A stretch of DNA of 64,000 bases from Macrothele yani (GCA_039090855.1 CM076996.1:45040469-45104468), one strand, 5' to 3'; numbered from the stretch's first letter, positions 1-11,010 are shown. The notes: a model not told the origin generated them from the sequence alone. Translations and numbers: made by a program.

Positions 1-55
1 CCTTTCGAACGAATGATCAGCGGCCATTGCTTAGACAACTGCGCCATCTGGCCGG
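1..55 (-). mobile_element. SINE-1 fragment, tRNA-derived head only
   Basis: This is the tRNA-like head of the window's common SINE, read on the minus strand and cut by the window edge. It ends in the same GC-rich 5' end as complete copies, with about ten mismatches to them. Confidence 0.75.
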
Positions 56-2020
56 CCCCACGATTTCGACGCCGCTAGAGATTGACGTCACAAACGGATG
101 GAATTATTCTCTCTGTCATAGCCATGTACCTTCTAAACGGACTTCCTCAACCCCGGCAAACCCGGGCATATCTGTGGCCAATGAGATAAATGAAGGAATG
201 TGCAGCTGTGCGAGGAGAGCTGCTATGTCGACCACCGTCCCGATTTCCCGTGTATCACTCCGCTTTGTTTACATATAACCTGATCACACCCAACGTGAAG
301 AAAAGTAGTTCACGATAATATACGGATTTTTTTATTTTTTTTTCACTATTTTCATCAAAATAAATCTTATTGCAATGGAAATAATTACAGGCATTTATTT
401 TATTATGGAAAATAATAATACATTTATTTTCATATCACAGATTTATACATCGTAATTCCGATAAAGTAAATACAACGCCCTTTTCACGAAATTAAATGAA
501 ATTAACATTCATTTTTTCCACTCGGTAGAACGAAGTACTTCAATAAACTGTTCAAATGGATCTAAATTTTGTTTTTACAAAAGCGTCGAAACTAATATTC
601 GATTAAGCTGATCGCAAGCGTCGAAACTAATATTCGATTAAGCTTCTGATGAAAGAAAAGTTAAAAAAATTAAGTGTCAGTAATTGAACTGTGCAATAGA
701 AATTCAAAAATAATTTTTTGGGAACATACCTTTTTGGAACAAAGGTTAGAACATTTTAAACTCCAGAAAGTTTGTTTCAATCATACGCCAAGAAAACGTA
801 AGTCATTCAAATTTTCAGAAACCTGTTAAACTTCCAAAAAGGTTATTTTAAAGAGATGCAGTTAAATTATTATACATTTTGATAAAAAGTATTCGGCTGC
901 TTTAAGTAATTAGGTATATAGTATATACATGTATTTTAATTTCACGTAATTATGTGCTTCGGAATGTGTGTATCACTTTAGTTTACGTGTTTGGTTGTAG
1001 TTAGAGCTAAGCAAGATTCTTTGAATTCTGGACATAAAAGTAATCATGTAAACCTTGCAGGAAGAATGTACAGCTTTAGAGACATTAGCTGCTTCATAAC
1101 TTAAGGGTTCTATGTTTACATTTGTTTTGCTGTTAATCCGTGAGCCAAACTGTTAGCGCAGACAAGTAATAATCTTCCGAAAAATCTCAATGCTCTGTGT
1201 AACAAAGGACGGTGCTGGTGACTTCACAAAAAGCTACCTTGGCCTTCAGAATCTCGTTGGCCACTGCCCATCTTAGACGAATAGTCCGCAGCTAATGCCT
1301 CAAACCACTCGGTCAACAGCATGGCTGATTGAGTTCAGTGGATATTTGAATATGTGTATGTGTGTAATCGGTTAATTGCGAAAATTCATACTGACGTAAC
1401 GGATTCATATCAGATGTATGGCGTTACTTAAACTCATTCTTATCATAAATCTAAAGGAAAATATCAAGCTCTTCATTCTAAATGTAATACAAATGCAAAT
1501 TTGAATAGTAAGTTAATTAATACAAGAAGCGTTATTCGAACACTACAAATAACAAACTGTTGTTGACTTACTTGGTATGACATATGGCATGGAATATTCT
1601 TCTTAATATACGCCATATACAGCAATTTTTCTTCTTTACTTGCTCTGGAGAAGAACATTCGCGTGAATCATTTAGATCCACGCTTACAAAGGAATCATCA
1701 CTCATTGTTTTTAAAAATGTCAAACACTTATCTCTAACCAATGTCTTACTTTCTGTATACAAGAAGCGAACCAAAGTGTTGCCAAGAAGCAATAACGTTT
1801 GTAGTTATATTATGATTTTTAAAAGAGCACAACACGCGCGTGCGCACCTCAGGAGTCAACATGAAAAATGTAATAATCATACATTCAAACGTAAACAGTT
1901 GAGCAATAAAGATTATCAATCAAAACGAAGTTATTTATCCCCTGTAGCACTAAAATGTTTTTGAGAACAAAATCGTTTTAAAGAGGTACCATTAAGAACG
2001 ATCAAGTTCAAGTGCGGGTG
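56..2020. other. Intergenic stretch without a recognisable gene
   Basis: AT-rich sequence with short open frames that show no motif. Positions 240-345 match 3262-3369 in the same orientation, so they are a dispersed repeat. Positions about 582-642 hold two copies of a roughly 34-bp unit containing AACTAATATTCGATTAAGC. Positions 700-1272 are a repeat listed separately. The 126-codon frame at 1584-1964 has no recognisable domain and I do not call it a gene. Confidence 0.5.
700..1272 (-). repeat. Dispersed repeat R34, left copy (inverted relative to 34120-34690)
   Basis: The reverse complement aligns along its length with 34120-34690, including shared blocks such as GATTATTACTTGTCTGCGC and CAGAATCTCGTTGGCCA. 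In this copy the frame that is open at 34.1 kb is broken by several stops. It looks like a decayed fragment of a low-copy element whose coding content I do not recognise. Confidence 0.7.
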
Positions 2021-2112
2021 CCGCCTCGGTGGCTCAGTGTAGACCACATGGCTTCTGATCATTCGTCCGAGATGGGTCCGGGTTTAACGACCACCGTGAG
2101 CAACTCAATGGG
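2021..2112. mobile_element. SINE-1 head joined to inverted SINE-1 tail
   Basis: Positions 2021-2083 match a SINE head on the plus strand. They run directly into 2084-2112, which is the 3' end of the same SINE on the minus strand. The minus-strand part continues at 4362 after an inserted element, so two oppositely oriented SINEs are fused here. Confidence 0.7.
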
Positions 2113-2568
2113 CTATAACAAGGCCATCTTAATACCTTACCAGGCCTGCCACAAGGATTTATGACGTCACAATCGTGGTGCTATTGCTTTGCTCTCCGTT
2201 ATTGCTTTGCTCTCCGTGGCAATCGAAAAAGTGAGTGTTGATTTCGTATATTTAGGGATGCGTTATGGATCTCGGCCTCGGGTTCTTCTGGGAACTATGT
2301 AAGCAAGGTAAGTAGTACTCTTAATACTTTTGTGTGTATAGTATTTGTTCAAGTATCACCTGAAAAATTAAATTTGCATCGCGATTGTGAGACAGCATGT
2401 GGATGAAATGGGTTGCTAACTTGTCATCATTCATGTTTCGAAAATAGAAGTCGCAATCAGACCCAATATTACTGTATTTATTACTATACGTGCATATTAA
2501 AAGTATTAATTTTACAGAAAACGAAAAGCGCGCTCTTTAATTATACATGATCGTGATGTACGTGGTTA

Positions 2569-2790
2569 TTTTTTTTTTTTTGATTGGAGGTTTAACGACC
2601 ACCGTGAGCAACTCAATGGGCTATAAGCAGTCGCCCGTCCCTAATTTAGGGTCACTGGTTCCAGGGAAGGGAGAGAGCCAGTGCCGTAAGACAAACACAA
2701 CATCCATGCCTCACCGGGATTCGAACCCGGACCCCTTTCGGACGAATGATCAGAGGCCAACGCCTTAGACCACTGCGCCACCGGGGCGGC
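2569..2790 (-). mobile_element. SINE-1, full length
   Basis: This is a complete copy read on the minus strand. It has a tRNA-like head with pol III A box (TGGCGCAGTGG) and B box (GGTTCGAATCC), a body of about 130 bp ending in GGTCGTTAAACCTCCAATC, and a poly-A tail (poly-T at 2569). A perfect target duplication TGTACGTGGTTA lies at 2557-2568 and 2791-2802. The family looks tRNA-derived (class II type, with a long variable region) with a LINE-like 3' end. Confidence 0.92.
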
Positions 2791-3261
2791 TGTACGTGGT
2801 TAATACAGCAGAAATAGAGACGTTGACTATCACTTGTGTGCCTAATTTTTTGATGGATACGCAAGCCGTGGAGATTCTTCAGTAGATTTTGCAGCAGCTT
2901 CACTCAATTCATGAAAGTTTAGCAATAATGTTTTTGTATTTGTATGTGTAGTAAAAACTCGTGTACTCGTGAATACACTCATTTTACAGCTATGCTGTGG
3001 GTATCACTAAAAGTGAAAAACGTGATCCCTGAGTCATTATGAGTAATTTTTTCAGGTAAAAGCAATCTATTTTCATAATATTAAAAAATGTCCAACATAT
3101 CCTCGTATCCCAGTATCCAGTCATTCATTTTACGCGAGTTATTGTGCGAACGGGCGGACAAAGCTGGATGCTACGCTTCTGCAACCTACGGTTGGAAAGC
3201 GTAAAAAAGGAAGTTTGCGTATGTATGTCTGTCTTTCGCGATACAAAATGAAAAACGTGGT

Positions 3262-3369
3262 TCCCGATCTGAGTGTGTCTTTCCGCTTTGTTTACATGCA
3301 ACCTGATCACAACCAACGTAAAGGCGTGAAGGAAAGTAGTTCATAATAAATTTTTGGCATTTCATTTTT
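3262..3369 (+). repeat. Dispersed repeat, second copy of 240-345
   Basis: It shares CCGCTTTGTTTACAT, AACCTGATCACA, CCAACGT and AAAGTAGTTCA in order with 240-345. It lies inside the transposon at 2113-4361, so the copy at 240 may be a remnant of a related element. Confidence 0.6.
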
Positions 3370-4361
3370 ATAATGTTTCGTACTTTTGTTCTGGAAGTCA
3401 TAAATTTTATGCGTTCATTTTTTAGAACTTGTTATGATAGACGCCTTGACGAGCTTAGATTTTGCAATAGCTTCGCTCAAAATTTGTCAACTGTACCCCA
3501 GTTATTGGGTACCGTTGGTGGCTTGTCCTAGTCACATAAATACGCTTTCGCAGTTCTCGGAGGGAAAAGAAATATAAAAGAGGAAGAAATGAGTTTTCAT
3601 CATAACAAGTCTCCAAATTTTTCAAAAGACGAAAATGTATCCACAATGAGCCCCAGGACGCAAAAATTAAAGCTACGTGTGTAGGGTTATATACAGAATT
3701 ACTGGTGGCATACAATAGAAGATATGTTTTGAAATTCCAAGCTATCAGTTTTAAATTCATTGAACAACCATTAAACATGTTGTTCAAAACGAAAATTTGG
3801 TAATTTCCTGTAATTCTAACATTATTCTTAACTTTTACAGAATAAAGAAATGATTTTTCGTATGACAACTTCAGAATCATGTATCCATTTCTTAGATCAC
3901 AATTTCACCTTGTACCATTTGAAGCATGCACATAATGCATATAACAAAACGTATAACATTACACCCCACTTTATTCCGCAGCAATAAGAACATTTATAAA
4001 ACGTAAAGCCCGCACTTCATGAAGGATTAAATAACGCTCAATCAACAATACGTATTTATAAAATTTTACTACTGAATGCTAATAAAAGAAAAAAACATAC
4101 CTTACCGCTGAAAATATCTTTTTAATCGAACAGGATTTTCACAATAAACTTAAAACACGCTGTAGATATCCACACAACAGTCACTGGAATAGCACAACTC
4201 GCCAACAAGAACGAATATATGTTGATAACACAACCACAACTACGAAACGAGTCAAATCTGTAGGTCTACTGGAAAAGAGTAGCCCTACAATTGTGACGTC
4301 ACTGCCAAGTCACGTGACCTGGTTGCAGGACTGGTAAGGTATAAAGATGGCCTTGGCTATA

Positions 4362-4495
4362 AGCAGTCGCCCGTCCCTAATTTGGGGTCACTGGTTCCAG
4401 GGAAGGGAGAGAGCCAGTGCCGTAAGACAAATACAACATCCATGCCTGACCGGGATTCGAACCCGGACCCCTTTCGGACGAATGACCAGAGGCCA
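4362..4495 (-). mobile_element. SINE-1, remainder of the split copy
   Basis: It continues the SINE interrupted at 2112, starting with the repeated target GCTATAA. It runs through the body and B box and stops within the tRNA-like head where the next element begins at 4496. Confidence 0.85.
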
Positions 4496-5232
4496 CCAAG
4501 GAGGTTAGAATAATACTTCTGGAGATACCTTTAGTGTCTTAACCGTGGAGCCGCAAACTGTGGGAATTCGACGTTGTTTACGTGATATCTACGTAATTTC
4601 ACTGTGTATATTTTGAAATAGCAAGGTTTTTGGTTGCAGGAACCGTGTTAATATCAAACCGGAAGGAATTATACTTTTTATAGGAGTGAAGTTTTCAATT
4701 TTAACCTTATGTTTTATTTAAAATTCGCACTAGCGTTCGTGTACTTCAAATAATTAAGAATTTTATAAATTCAGCATTTTCTCACACAATGGCAACAAGT
4801 TACGATGCAAAATTGGAAACATTTACGACGAAAGAAGGCGATTCGGCCAACACAAAATGCATTGCAATAGCCTTGAAAACCATGAGCTTTCCCACACTTT
4901 GACAGCCGTCGCTCGTAATTATAGGCTTCACGCAAAGTGACACTGCTCCATTAACAAGAGCATCTCCAGATATCTTATTCTAACCTCGTTTTTTTTTTTT
5001 TTTTTTTTGATTGGAGGTTTAACGACCACCGTGAGCAACTCAAATGGGCTATAAGCAGTCGCCCGTCCCTAATTTAGGGTCACTGGTTCCAGGGAAGGGA
5101 GAGAGCCAGTGCCGTAAGACAAACACAACATCCATGCCTGACCGGGATTCGAACCCGGACCCCTTACGGACGAATGATCAGAGGCCAACGCCTTAGACCA
5201 CTGCGCCACCGGGGCGGCACTAACCTCGTTGG
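4496..5232. mobile_element. Small DNA element with ~30-bp inverted ends
   Basis: The left end CCAAGGAGGTTAGAATAA and the right end (TTATTCTAACCTCGTTGG, with a SINE inside its last bases) are inverted repeats. Both continue into a CTGGAGAT block. There is no transposase. A short open frame starts near 4790 but shows no known domain. The element truncates the SINE to its left. Confidence 0.65.
4991..5219 (-). mobile_element. SINE-1, full length
   Basis: Target duplication CTAACCTCGTT at 4980-4990 and 5220-5230. It sits inside the terminal inverted repeat of the 4496-5232 element, so it is younger than that element. Confidence 0.92.
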
Positions 5233-5296
5233 GGTAGGCTTTATTTAGAAATAATATTTCAGTTAGAGAACTTCTAAATCCCCTGCAACTCAGCGG

Positions 5297-5519
5297 GGTG
5301 CCGCCCCGGTGGCGCAGTGGTCTAAGCGATGGCCTCTGATCATTCGTCCAAAAAGGGGTCCAGGTTCGAATCCCGTTGAGGCATGGGTGTTGTGTTTGTC
5401 TTACGGCACTGGTTCTCTCCCTTCCCTGGAACCAGTGACCCTAAATTAGGGACGGGCGACTGCTTATAGCCCATTGAGTTGCTCATGGTGGTCGTTAAAC
5501 CTCCAATAAAAAAAAACAG
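5297..5519 (+). mobile_element. SINE-1, full length
   Basis: Target duplication ACTCAGCGG at 5288-5296 and 5520-5528. The head has the AAGCGATGG subfamily variant and the tail is short (A8). Confidence 0.92.
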
Positions 5520-5810
5520 ACTCAGCGGACATTCTAGGGGGTAGGCAAGGGCGTCCATGGGGAGGGGAGAGCCCCCCAGCCGTTGGTATAGCCAAATTTT
5601 TGATAAATTTAAAACACTAAAATAGACGAAACCTTTTTTTAAAGCATTTTTAAAAATAATAAGATATTAATGATTGATTGTATCAATTATTTTTGTTGTA
5701 TTTTAGTATCTTGTGCATTTACTAAAATGTTTGACAGCCTTGAAGGAGGTAAGGAGTTTTCTCAGCCCCCCCCCCCCGCCTCCTAAAAGTAATCATATGG
5801 GTGCCACAGG

Positions 5811-6455
5811 AGTAGTATAAAAGGACCGATTCTGCCGGAGGAGCAGCTCTTTCTAGAGAAGGATGGGGCGTGGCTTGCGGCAGAAGGATCAGGAGGCGTG
5901 GCAGATGACGTGACCGAGTGGAAGAAAGGGCGTGGCAGATGACGCTAGTGTGTTGGGTCGATGTGCTGCCTCCTAGCGGTGTTTTTTGGAACTTTGGATG
6001 GACCTTTGAGAGATGGCAACGACCGAATCGGGGAAAGGAGATGTGCTGCCCCCTAGCGGTGCTTCTTGGAACTTTTAATGGACCTTTGAGAGATGGCAAC
6101 GACCGAGTGGGAGAAAGGGGTGGATATAGGGGGATGTCAACTCGATGTGCTGCCCCCTAGCGGTGCTTTTTGGAACTTTTAATGGATCTTTGAGAGATGG
6201 CAACGACCGAGTGGGGGAAAGGGTGTGTGTATATCCCCCCCTAGCGGTGCTTTTTGGAACTTTTCTCGGGAGATTTATTGGACGTTGACAAATTTTTAAG
6301 AAGTCTTTCCAATATTTTTTTTTTTTCTCGGGAGATTTACTGGACTTTGTCAAATTTTTGAAGGAAGTTTTTTTGTCGTTTCCAATATGTTTTGTTTTAT
6401 TAAATTTATATTTTCAGGAATTCCCTGAGGTATTATAATTTTTATAGACGTTGCA
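5811..6455 (+). repeat. Polinton left terminal inverted repeat
   Basis: It matches the inverse of 22775-23386 from the terminal base through an iterated zone to a block ending GGAATTCCCTGAGG. Three to four units of roughly 80-100 bp (about 5960-6255) repeat CCCCCTAGCGGTG, TTGGAACTTT and GAGAGATGGCAACGACCGA. Small length differences between the two ends come from unit number and single-base indels. Confidence 0.9.
5816..5824 (+). promoter_or_regulatory. TATA-like box five bases from the Polinton end
   Basis: TATAAAAGG starts at base 6 of the element and points inward. The same motif is present in inverse at 23373-23381 in the right terminus. Nothing shows that it is used; the placement is exact at both ends. 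Confidence 0.4.
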
Positions 6456-6467
6456 TTATTTTTTTAA

Positions 6468-7304
6468 TTTTCTCGGGAGATTTATTGGACGCTGACAAAT
6501 TTTTGAAGGAAGTTTTTTCAATCGAAGCATTTCCTCAAATTTGTTTTGTTAAATTTATATTTTCAGGAATTCCCTGAGGTGTTATAATTTTTATAGACGT
6601 TGCATTATTTTTTTAATTCTTATATTTGTCCTCCCTCCAATTTTAATTTAGGCGAGGAAAGGCTTTGTTTGAAAAGATTTCGTTCCCGTTGATTCATGTT
6701 CCGCCATTTTAGTTTCCCCACGTTGTCATTTTGTGAGCCATGTGTTTTGGGATGAGTCACAATTTTCTCTTTGACTCAGAAAATTTTGTATGACACGTGT
6801 TTTGGGATGAGTCATTATGATGAGTGACGCATTCGTGATAGCAGACATGACATCAGCCAACGTCGTTTTCTCCTCAGCGGGGTCGGCTTTATTTATTTAT
6901 TTTATTTTCTCGGGAGATTTACTGGACTTTGTCAAATTTTTGAAGGAAGTTTTTTCAATCGAAGCATTTCCTCAAATTTGTTTTATTAAATTTATATTTT
7001 TAGAACTCCGTGAGGTGTTATAATTTTTATAGACGTTGCATTATTTTTTTAATTCTTATATTTTTCTTCCCTACAATTTTAATTTAGACGAGGAAAGGCT
7101 TTGTTTGAAAAGATTTCGTTCCTGTTGATTCATGTTCCGCTATCTTTTGTGAGCCATGTGTTTTGGGATGAGTCATTATTTTCTCTTTGACTCAGAAAAT
7201 TTTGTATGACACGTGTTTTGGGATGAGTGACTATGCCGGGTGACGCATGTCGTGATAGCAGACATGACATCAGCCAACGTCGTTTTCTCCTCAGCGGGGT
7301 CGGC
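6468..7304 (+). repeat. Tandem duplication of ~410 bp inside the Polinton
   Basis: Copy 1 (6468-6887) and copy 2 (6905-7304) both run from TTTTCTCGGGAGATTTA to CTCAGCGGGGTCGGC. The start of the unit is itself repeated in the terminal repeat. There is no convincing reading frame. A perfect CRE palindrome TGACGTCA follows at 7308-7315. Confidence 0.85.
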
Positions 7305-7635
7305 GGTTGACGTCATTTGAGATTCTGTAGCCACATTAAGTTCCAAGACTGATTTTTTTTCAATAACTTGATCATTTTGCAACGAATTTATTCCTTATTT
7401 TTTCTTCATAATTTCCCATTTTATATTCATAATTTTTCAACGTAACGATTTTTTTATTTTCTTTGAGGAGACTTCACGCATTTTCAACGGACGTTCCAAC
7501 ATAAAAACGTTTTCCAAAGTTTTGTGCTGCAGACATAATCTTAAAACACGATTGTTTATTAACGTATTTACGTGTTCATGGCATTTTTTTAACGTTGTAC
7601 CGTTTTCCACCGTACAAAGCCACAATTTTTTTTTA

Positions 7636-7858
7636 TGCCGCCCCGGTGGCGCAGTGGTCTAAGGCGTTGGCCTCTGATCATTCGTCCGTAAGGGGTCCGG
7701 GTTCGAATCCCGGTCAGGCATGGATGTTGTGTTTGTCTTACGGCACTGGCTCTCTCCCTTCCCTGGAACCAGTGACCTTAAATTAGGGACGGGCGACTGC
7801 TTATAGCCCATTGAGTTGCTCACGGTGGTCGTTAAACCTCCAATAAAAAAAAAAAAAA
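7636..7858 (+). mobile_element. SINE-1 inserted in the Polinton
   Basis: Complete copy with poly-A tail, in noncoding sequence between the left repeat and polB. The flanks repeat ACAATTTTTT...ATG. It has the GTAAGG/GTCAGG subfamily signature. Confidence 0.9.
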
Positions 7859-8235
7859 ACAATTTTTTATGCATAGCTAAAATGTTTTTTTTAATTTCTT
7901 CATGATTATTCAGTGAAATGTACCCTTTAATGCATTATCTTAATCTTTTTTTACTAAATGCTTACATACTCGTTAAACTTCTCGATGTACCAACATTATT
8001 TTATTTTCAAACTAACAACTACTTTTATCGAGGCTTTATTTTTTCTGTCTATGAAGAATTTTTTAGTTTATTCTCTCAAGATATGAAAATTAATTATAAC
8101 GAAATCCTTTCACTTTTCTATCGCTAAGAATTTTCCTTAAAATAAGTCCTGAGCTATAGTTCGCTTTGTCTGGTTAGAGGTGATTCATCAATAGCATGTT
8201 TGTGACCAGATAAGGTTCCGTGCAGTTACTGCCTG

Positions 8236-8358
8236 AAGCGATGACGCATGGGTGACGGGTACGTCGTGATGTCATCCTTGTGAACTTGGAATGTCATCAT
8301 ACTGCTTGAAGCGATGACGCACGGTGACGGGTTTTTCGTGATGTCATCTTTGTGAACA
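8236..8358 (+). promoter_or_regulatory. Two direct repeats with CRE/AP-1-like sites upstream of polB
   Basis: A unit of about 55 bp occurs twice, each with GAAGCGATGACGCA, GTGACGGGT and TCGTGATGTCATC, followed by TTGTGAAC. It lies 90-210 bp upstream of the TATA box. The sites resemble ATF/CREB or bZIP half sites. Function is inferred from position only. Confidence 0.4.
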
Positions 8359-8445
8359 GATGCCAGAAGAATTTCAGAAACTGTTTCAACTTCGAACCAA
8401 TGGCGTTTCTTCCATTGTCGGGGGTTAAAAAGGCATCCTGTTTGC

Positions 8446-8481
8446 TATAAAACTGGCGTTGTTCATTCCTCCTCCTCAGTT
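8446..8481 (+). promoter_or_regulatory. polB core promoter: TATA box plus arthropod initiator
   Basis: TATAAAA at 8446-8452 is followed 32 bases later by TCAGTT, which fits the arthropod initiator consensus with the A at 8478 as predicted start. The first coding exon begins about 97 bases downstream. This is a strong positional match. Confidence 0.65.
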
Positions 8482-8619
8482 TTTCTGCTGCTTTGGTTTA
8501 GTACGTACGTTTAGTTTTCAACTACGTTTAGTTATCGACTGTCTTGCTGTCTGAATATTGTGTAGTGTTTTGGAATGGAATCTAAAAACATTTTTTCATC
8601 AGTTTCTGCAATGGAAGAG

Positions 8620-9628
8620 GTAAGCGTTCTTTTATTAGCATGCAATGTTTTTATTTATTGTTAGGTCCCCAAAGTTGTTTGAATTAGAATGTTGTTAGAA
8701 TTTCGTGAGAGGATTCCCTTAAGGAAAAAATATACTAGTGTATTAGGAACAGTATGTGAGTTCTTTTGCGTACGATTTAAGTTAGATTTTCAGGAAGGAA
8801 AATTCATGTTAGTGGAATCGTTTAAACATAGTTCTTTTTTTTAAAGTATTTTAGGAATCCATGTTTTTACGATAGCTCTCATAAAAATTTATTCTCAACG
8901 TAGGAATTTCCCATTTTAATTTCCATGAAGATGCGTTGATAGGGGTTTAAAACATGTTAGCGGTATGTGAATTCTTTTGCATACGATTAAAGTTAAATTT
9001 TCAGGAAGGAAAATTCACGTTAGGGGAATCGTTTAAAACATAGTTCTTTGTTTTCAAATATTTTAGGAATTCGTGTTTTTACGATAGCTCCCATAAAAAT
9101 TTATTCTCAACGTAGGAACTTTCCATTTTAATTTCCATGAAGATGCGTTGATATAGGTTTAAAACATGTTAGCGGTATGTGAGTTCTTTTGCATACGATT
9201 TAAGTTAGATTTTCAGGAAGGAAAATTCATGTTAGTGGAATCGTTTAAAACATAGTTCTTTGTTTTCAAATATTTTAGGAATTCATATTTTTACGATAGC
9301 TCCCATAAAAATTTATTCTCAACGTAGGAACTTTCCATTTTGATGTTTATTCCATGAAAATGCGTTGATATAGGTTTAAAACATGTTAGCGGTATGTGAG
9401 TTCTTTTGCATACGATTTAAGTTAGATTTTCAGGAAGGAAAATTCATGTTAGTGGAATCGTTTAAAACATAGTTCTTTGTTTTCAAATATTTTAGGAATT
9501 CATATTTTTACGATAGCTCCCATAAAAATGTATTCTCAACGTAGGAATATCCCTTTTAAATGTTTATTTCATGAAAAATGCTTTGATAGGGGAGAGGGTT
9601 AATTTTTTTTATTATTATTCTTTAACAG
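8620..9628 (+). repeat. polB intron filled by four ~213-bp tandem repeats
   Basis: Canonical GT...AG ends leave both exons in the same phase. The intron contains four units beginning GTATGTGAGTTCTTTTGC at about 8752, 8963, 9175 and 9392 (periods 211-217 bp), nearly identical in the last three. A pyrimidine-rich tract precedes the acceptor. Confidence 0.75.
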
Positions 9629-10778
9629 AAAGAATGGTGGCTGGAAGATGAACAGCTATTTTTACAAAATTCAGAAGTGTTTCAGGCATTAGAGGAAATT
9701 CCAATGTCGCAAGACCTACTTTCCTCATTTGTGTCTGACGTACCCTCTACCCCTTTCACTTGTAAGATCTGTCAGAAGGTCTTCACTTTGAAAAAAAATT
9801 TACAGAGACATGTCAAAATTCATTCTGGGGCACTTATTCCGTGTATGTTGTGTAGGAAGAGTTTTTCTAGAAATGCGTACTTGCAGATACATATTCTTAA
9901 ATGTCATTCGAGAATGCAGGTGGGGGGGACTCGTTAAATGCGTCTTCGGCAGGGCCCCTTCAATGCTGCTAGCCCCTCCAATGCAGCGGGCCCTTCCAAT
10001 GCTGCAGGCCCTTCAAATACAGCGGGCCCCAGTCATGAAATTGTTGCAGGCCCCAGTCATGAAATTGTTGCAGGCCCCAGTCATGAAATTGTTGCAGGCC
10101 CCAGTCATGAAATTGTTGCTGGCCCCAGCCACGTTGTTGAGGACCCCAGTTCCGAAGCTCCCATTGTTCCTCCATTGAATATGGGGGCTTACATCCAAGT
10201 GCAGTCGGTGGCTCAGAACCGTCTACAAACATTTAAGATTGTTCCGGAAGGGCCTGTCTCTCCACATTTTTGAATGGCATCCAGCGGTCTGTCTCTCCAC
10301 ATTTTTGAATGGCATCCAAAATTCTTCTGTAAGCATTCTAGAACATGCACTGGCAGCCCACCCATCCATTAAAGTAAATGCATTTATGCAGGCAGCTTTT
10401 AAAAAGCCTAAACCCGATGACCCGGAGGAATTTGATAAATGTTCTCGGAATTTAAAAACAACTAATAAGCCAGTGTATCGGTCGACAAATCTCGGGGAAT
10501 TTTTTTATATCATGTCCAGGAAACTACTCACTGAATGTTCTGAATGCGAACTGAAAGGATCAGGCTGGATGTTTTCTCACGTGGAGTGGTTCGAACTCCG
10601 GGTTAATCGGTTTAGGCCATTGAGAGGAGGTTCCTTTATTATGCTTCCCAGCCATATTCAGACGAAAAAAGCTGTCGTGAACGTTACAAATTCAGATGCC
10701 TTCTGCTTCAAATATGTCGTGTGGACCCCACGTCTTAAAGATCAAAGGAGAGACCGAGAAAAGGTAGCCTCTTATCTT

Positions 10779-11010
10779 TTTTTTTTTTTTTTTTTTTTTT
10801 TTATTGGAGGTTTAACGACCACCGTGAGCAACTCAATGGGCTATAAGCAGTCGCCCGTCCCTAATTTAGGGTCACTGGTTCCAGGGAAGGGAGAGAGCCA
10901 GTGCCATAAGACAAACACAACATCCATGCCTCACCGGGATTCGAACCCGGACCCCTTTCGGACCAATGATCAGAGGCCAACGCCTTAGACCACTGCGCCA
11001 CCGGGGCGGC
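10779..11010 (-). mobile_element. SINE-1 inserted in the polB coding sequence
   Basis: Target duplication CCTCTTATCTT at 10768-10778 and 11011-11021. The polymerase frame continues on the far side, so the insertion split a coding exon. The poly-T run at the left is about 23 bases. Confidence 0.95.

Larger units (their letters stand above)
2113..4361. mobile_element. Non-autonomous DNA transposon inserted in a SINE
   Basis: The ends are inverted repeats of about 30 bp, CAAGGCCATCTT...AAGATGGCCTTG, followed on both sides by a TGACGTCAC block. The target GCTATAA is repeated on both sides (7 bp, or 8 bp if the terminal G is shared), splitting a SINE exactly. The 2.25-kb interior has no transposase and contains a later SINE at 2569-2790. 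The end sequence and duplication size suggest a hAT- or P-like group, but I cannot assign it. Confidence 0.75.

Noticed and set aside
1584..1964. 126-codon open frame in the left flank
   Set aside because: No domain and ordinary AT-rich composition; likely chance.
2547..2768. Recurrent small protein containing GGLTTTVSNSMGYKQS
   Set aside because: It is the antisense reading of SINE-1 and appears at every SINE copy.
2569..2790. tRNA genes suggested by A and B boxes in each SINE
   Set aside because: They are followed by the SINE body and poly-A and flanked by target duplications, so they are tRNA-derived heads, not tRNA genes.
3455..3880. 141-codon minus-strand frame
   Set aside because: Lies in noncoding sequence of a non-autonomous element, without any motif.
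5722..6353. Open frames across the Polinton terminal repeat
   Set aside because: Produced by the iterated ~80-100-bp units; no similarity to known proteins.
9969..10232. Minus-strand frames with repeated HDWG or NNFMTGA
   Set aside because: Antisense shadow of the 24-bp repeats encoding GPSHEIVA in polB.
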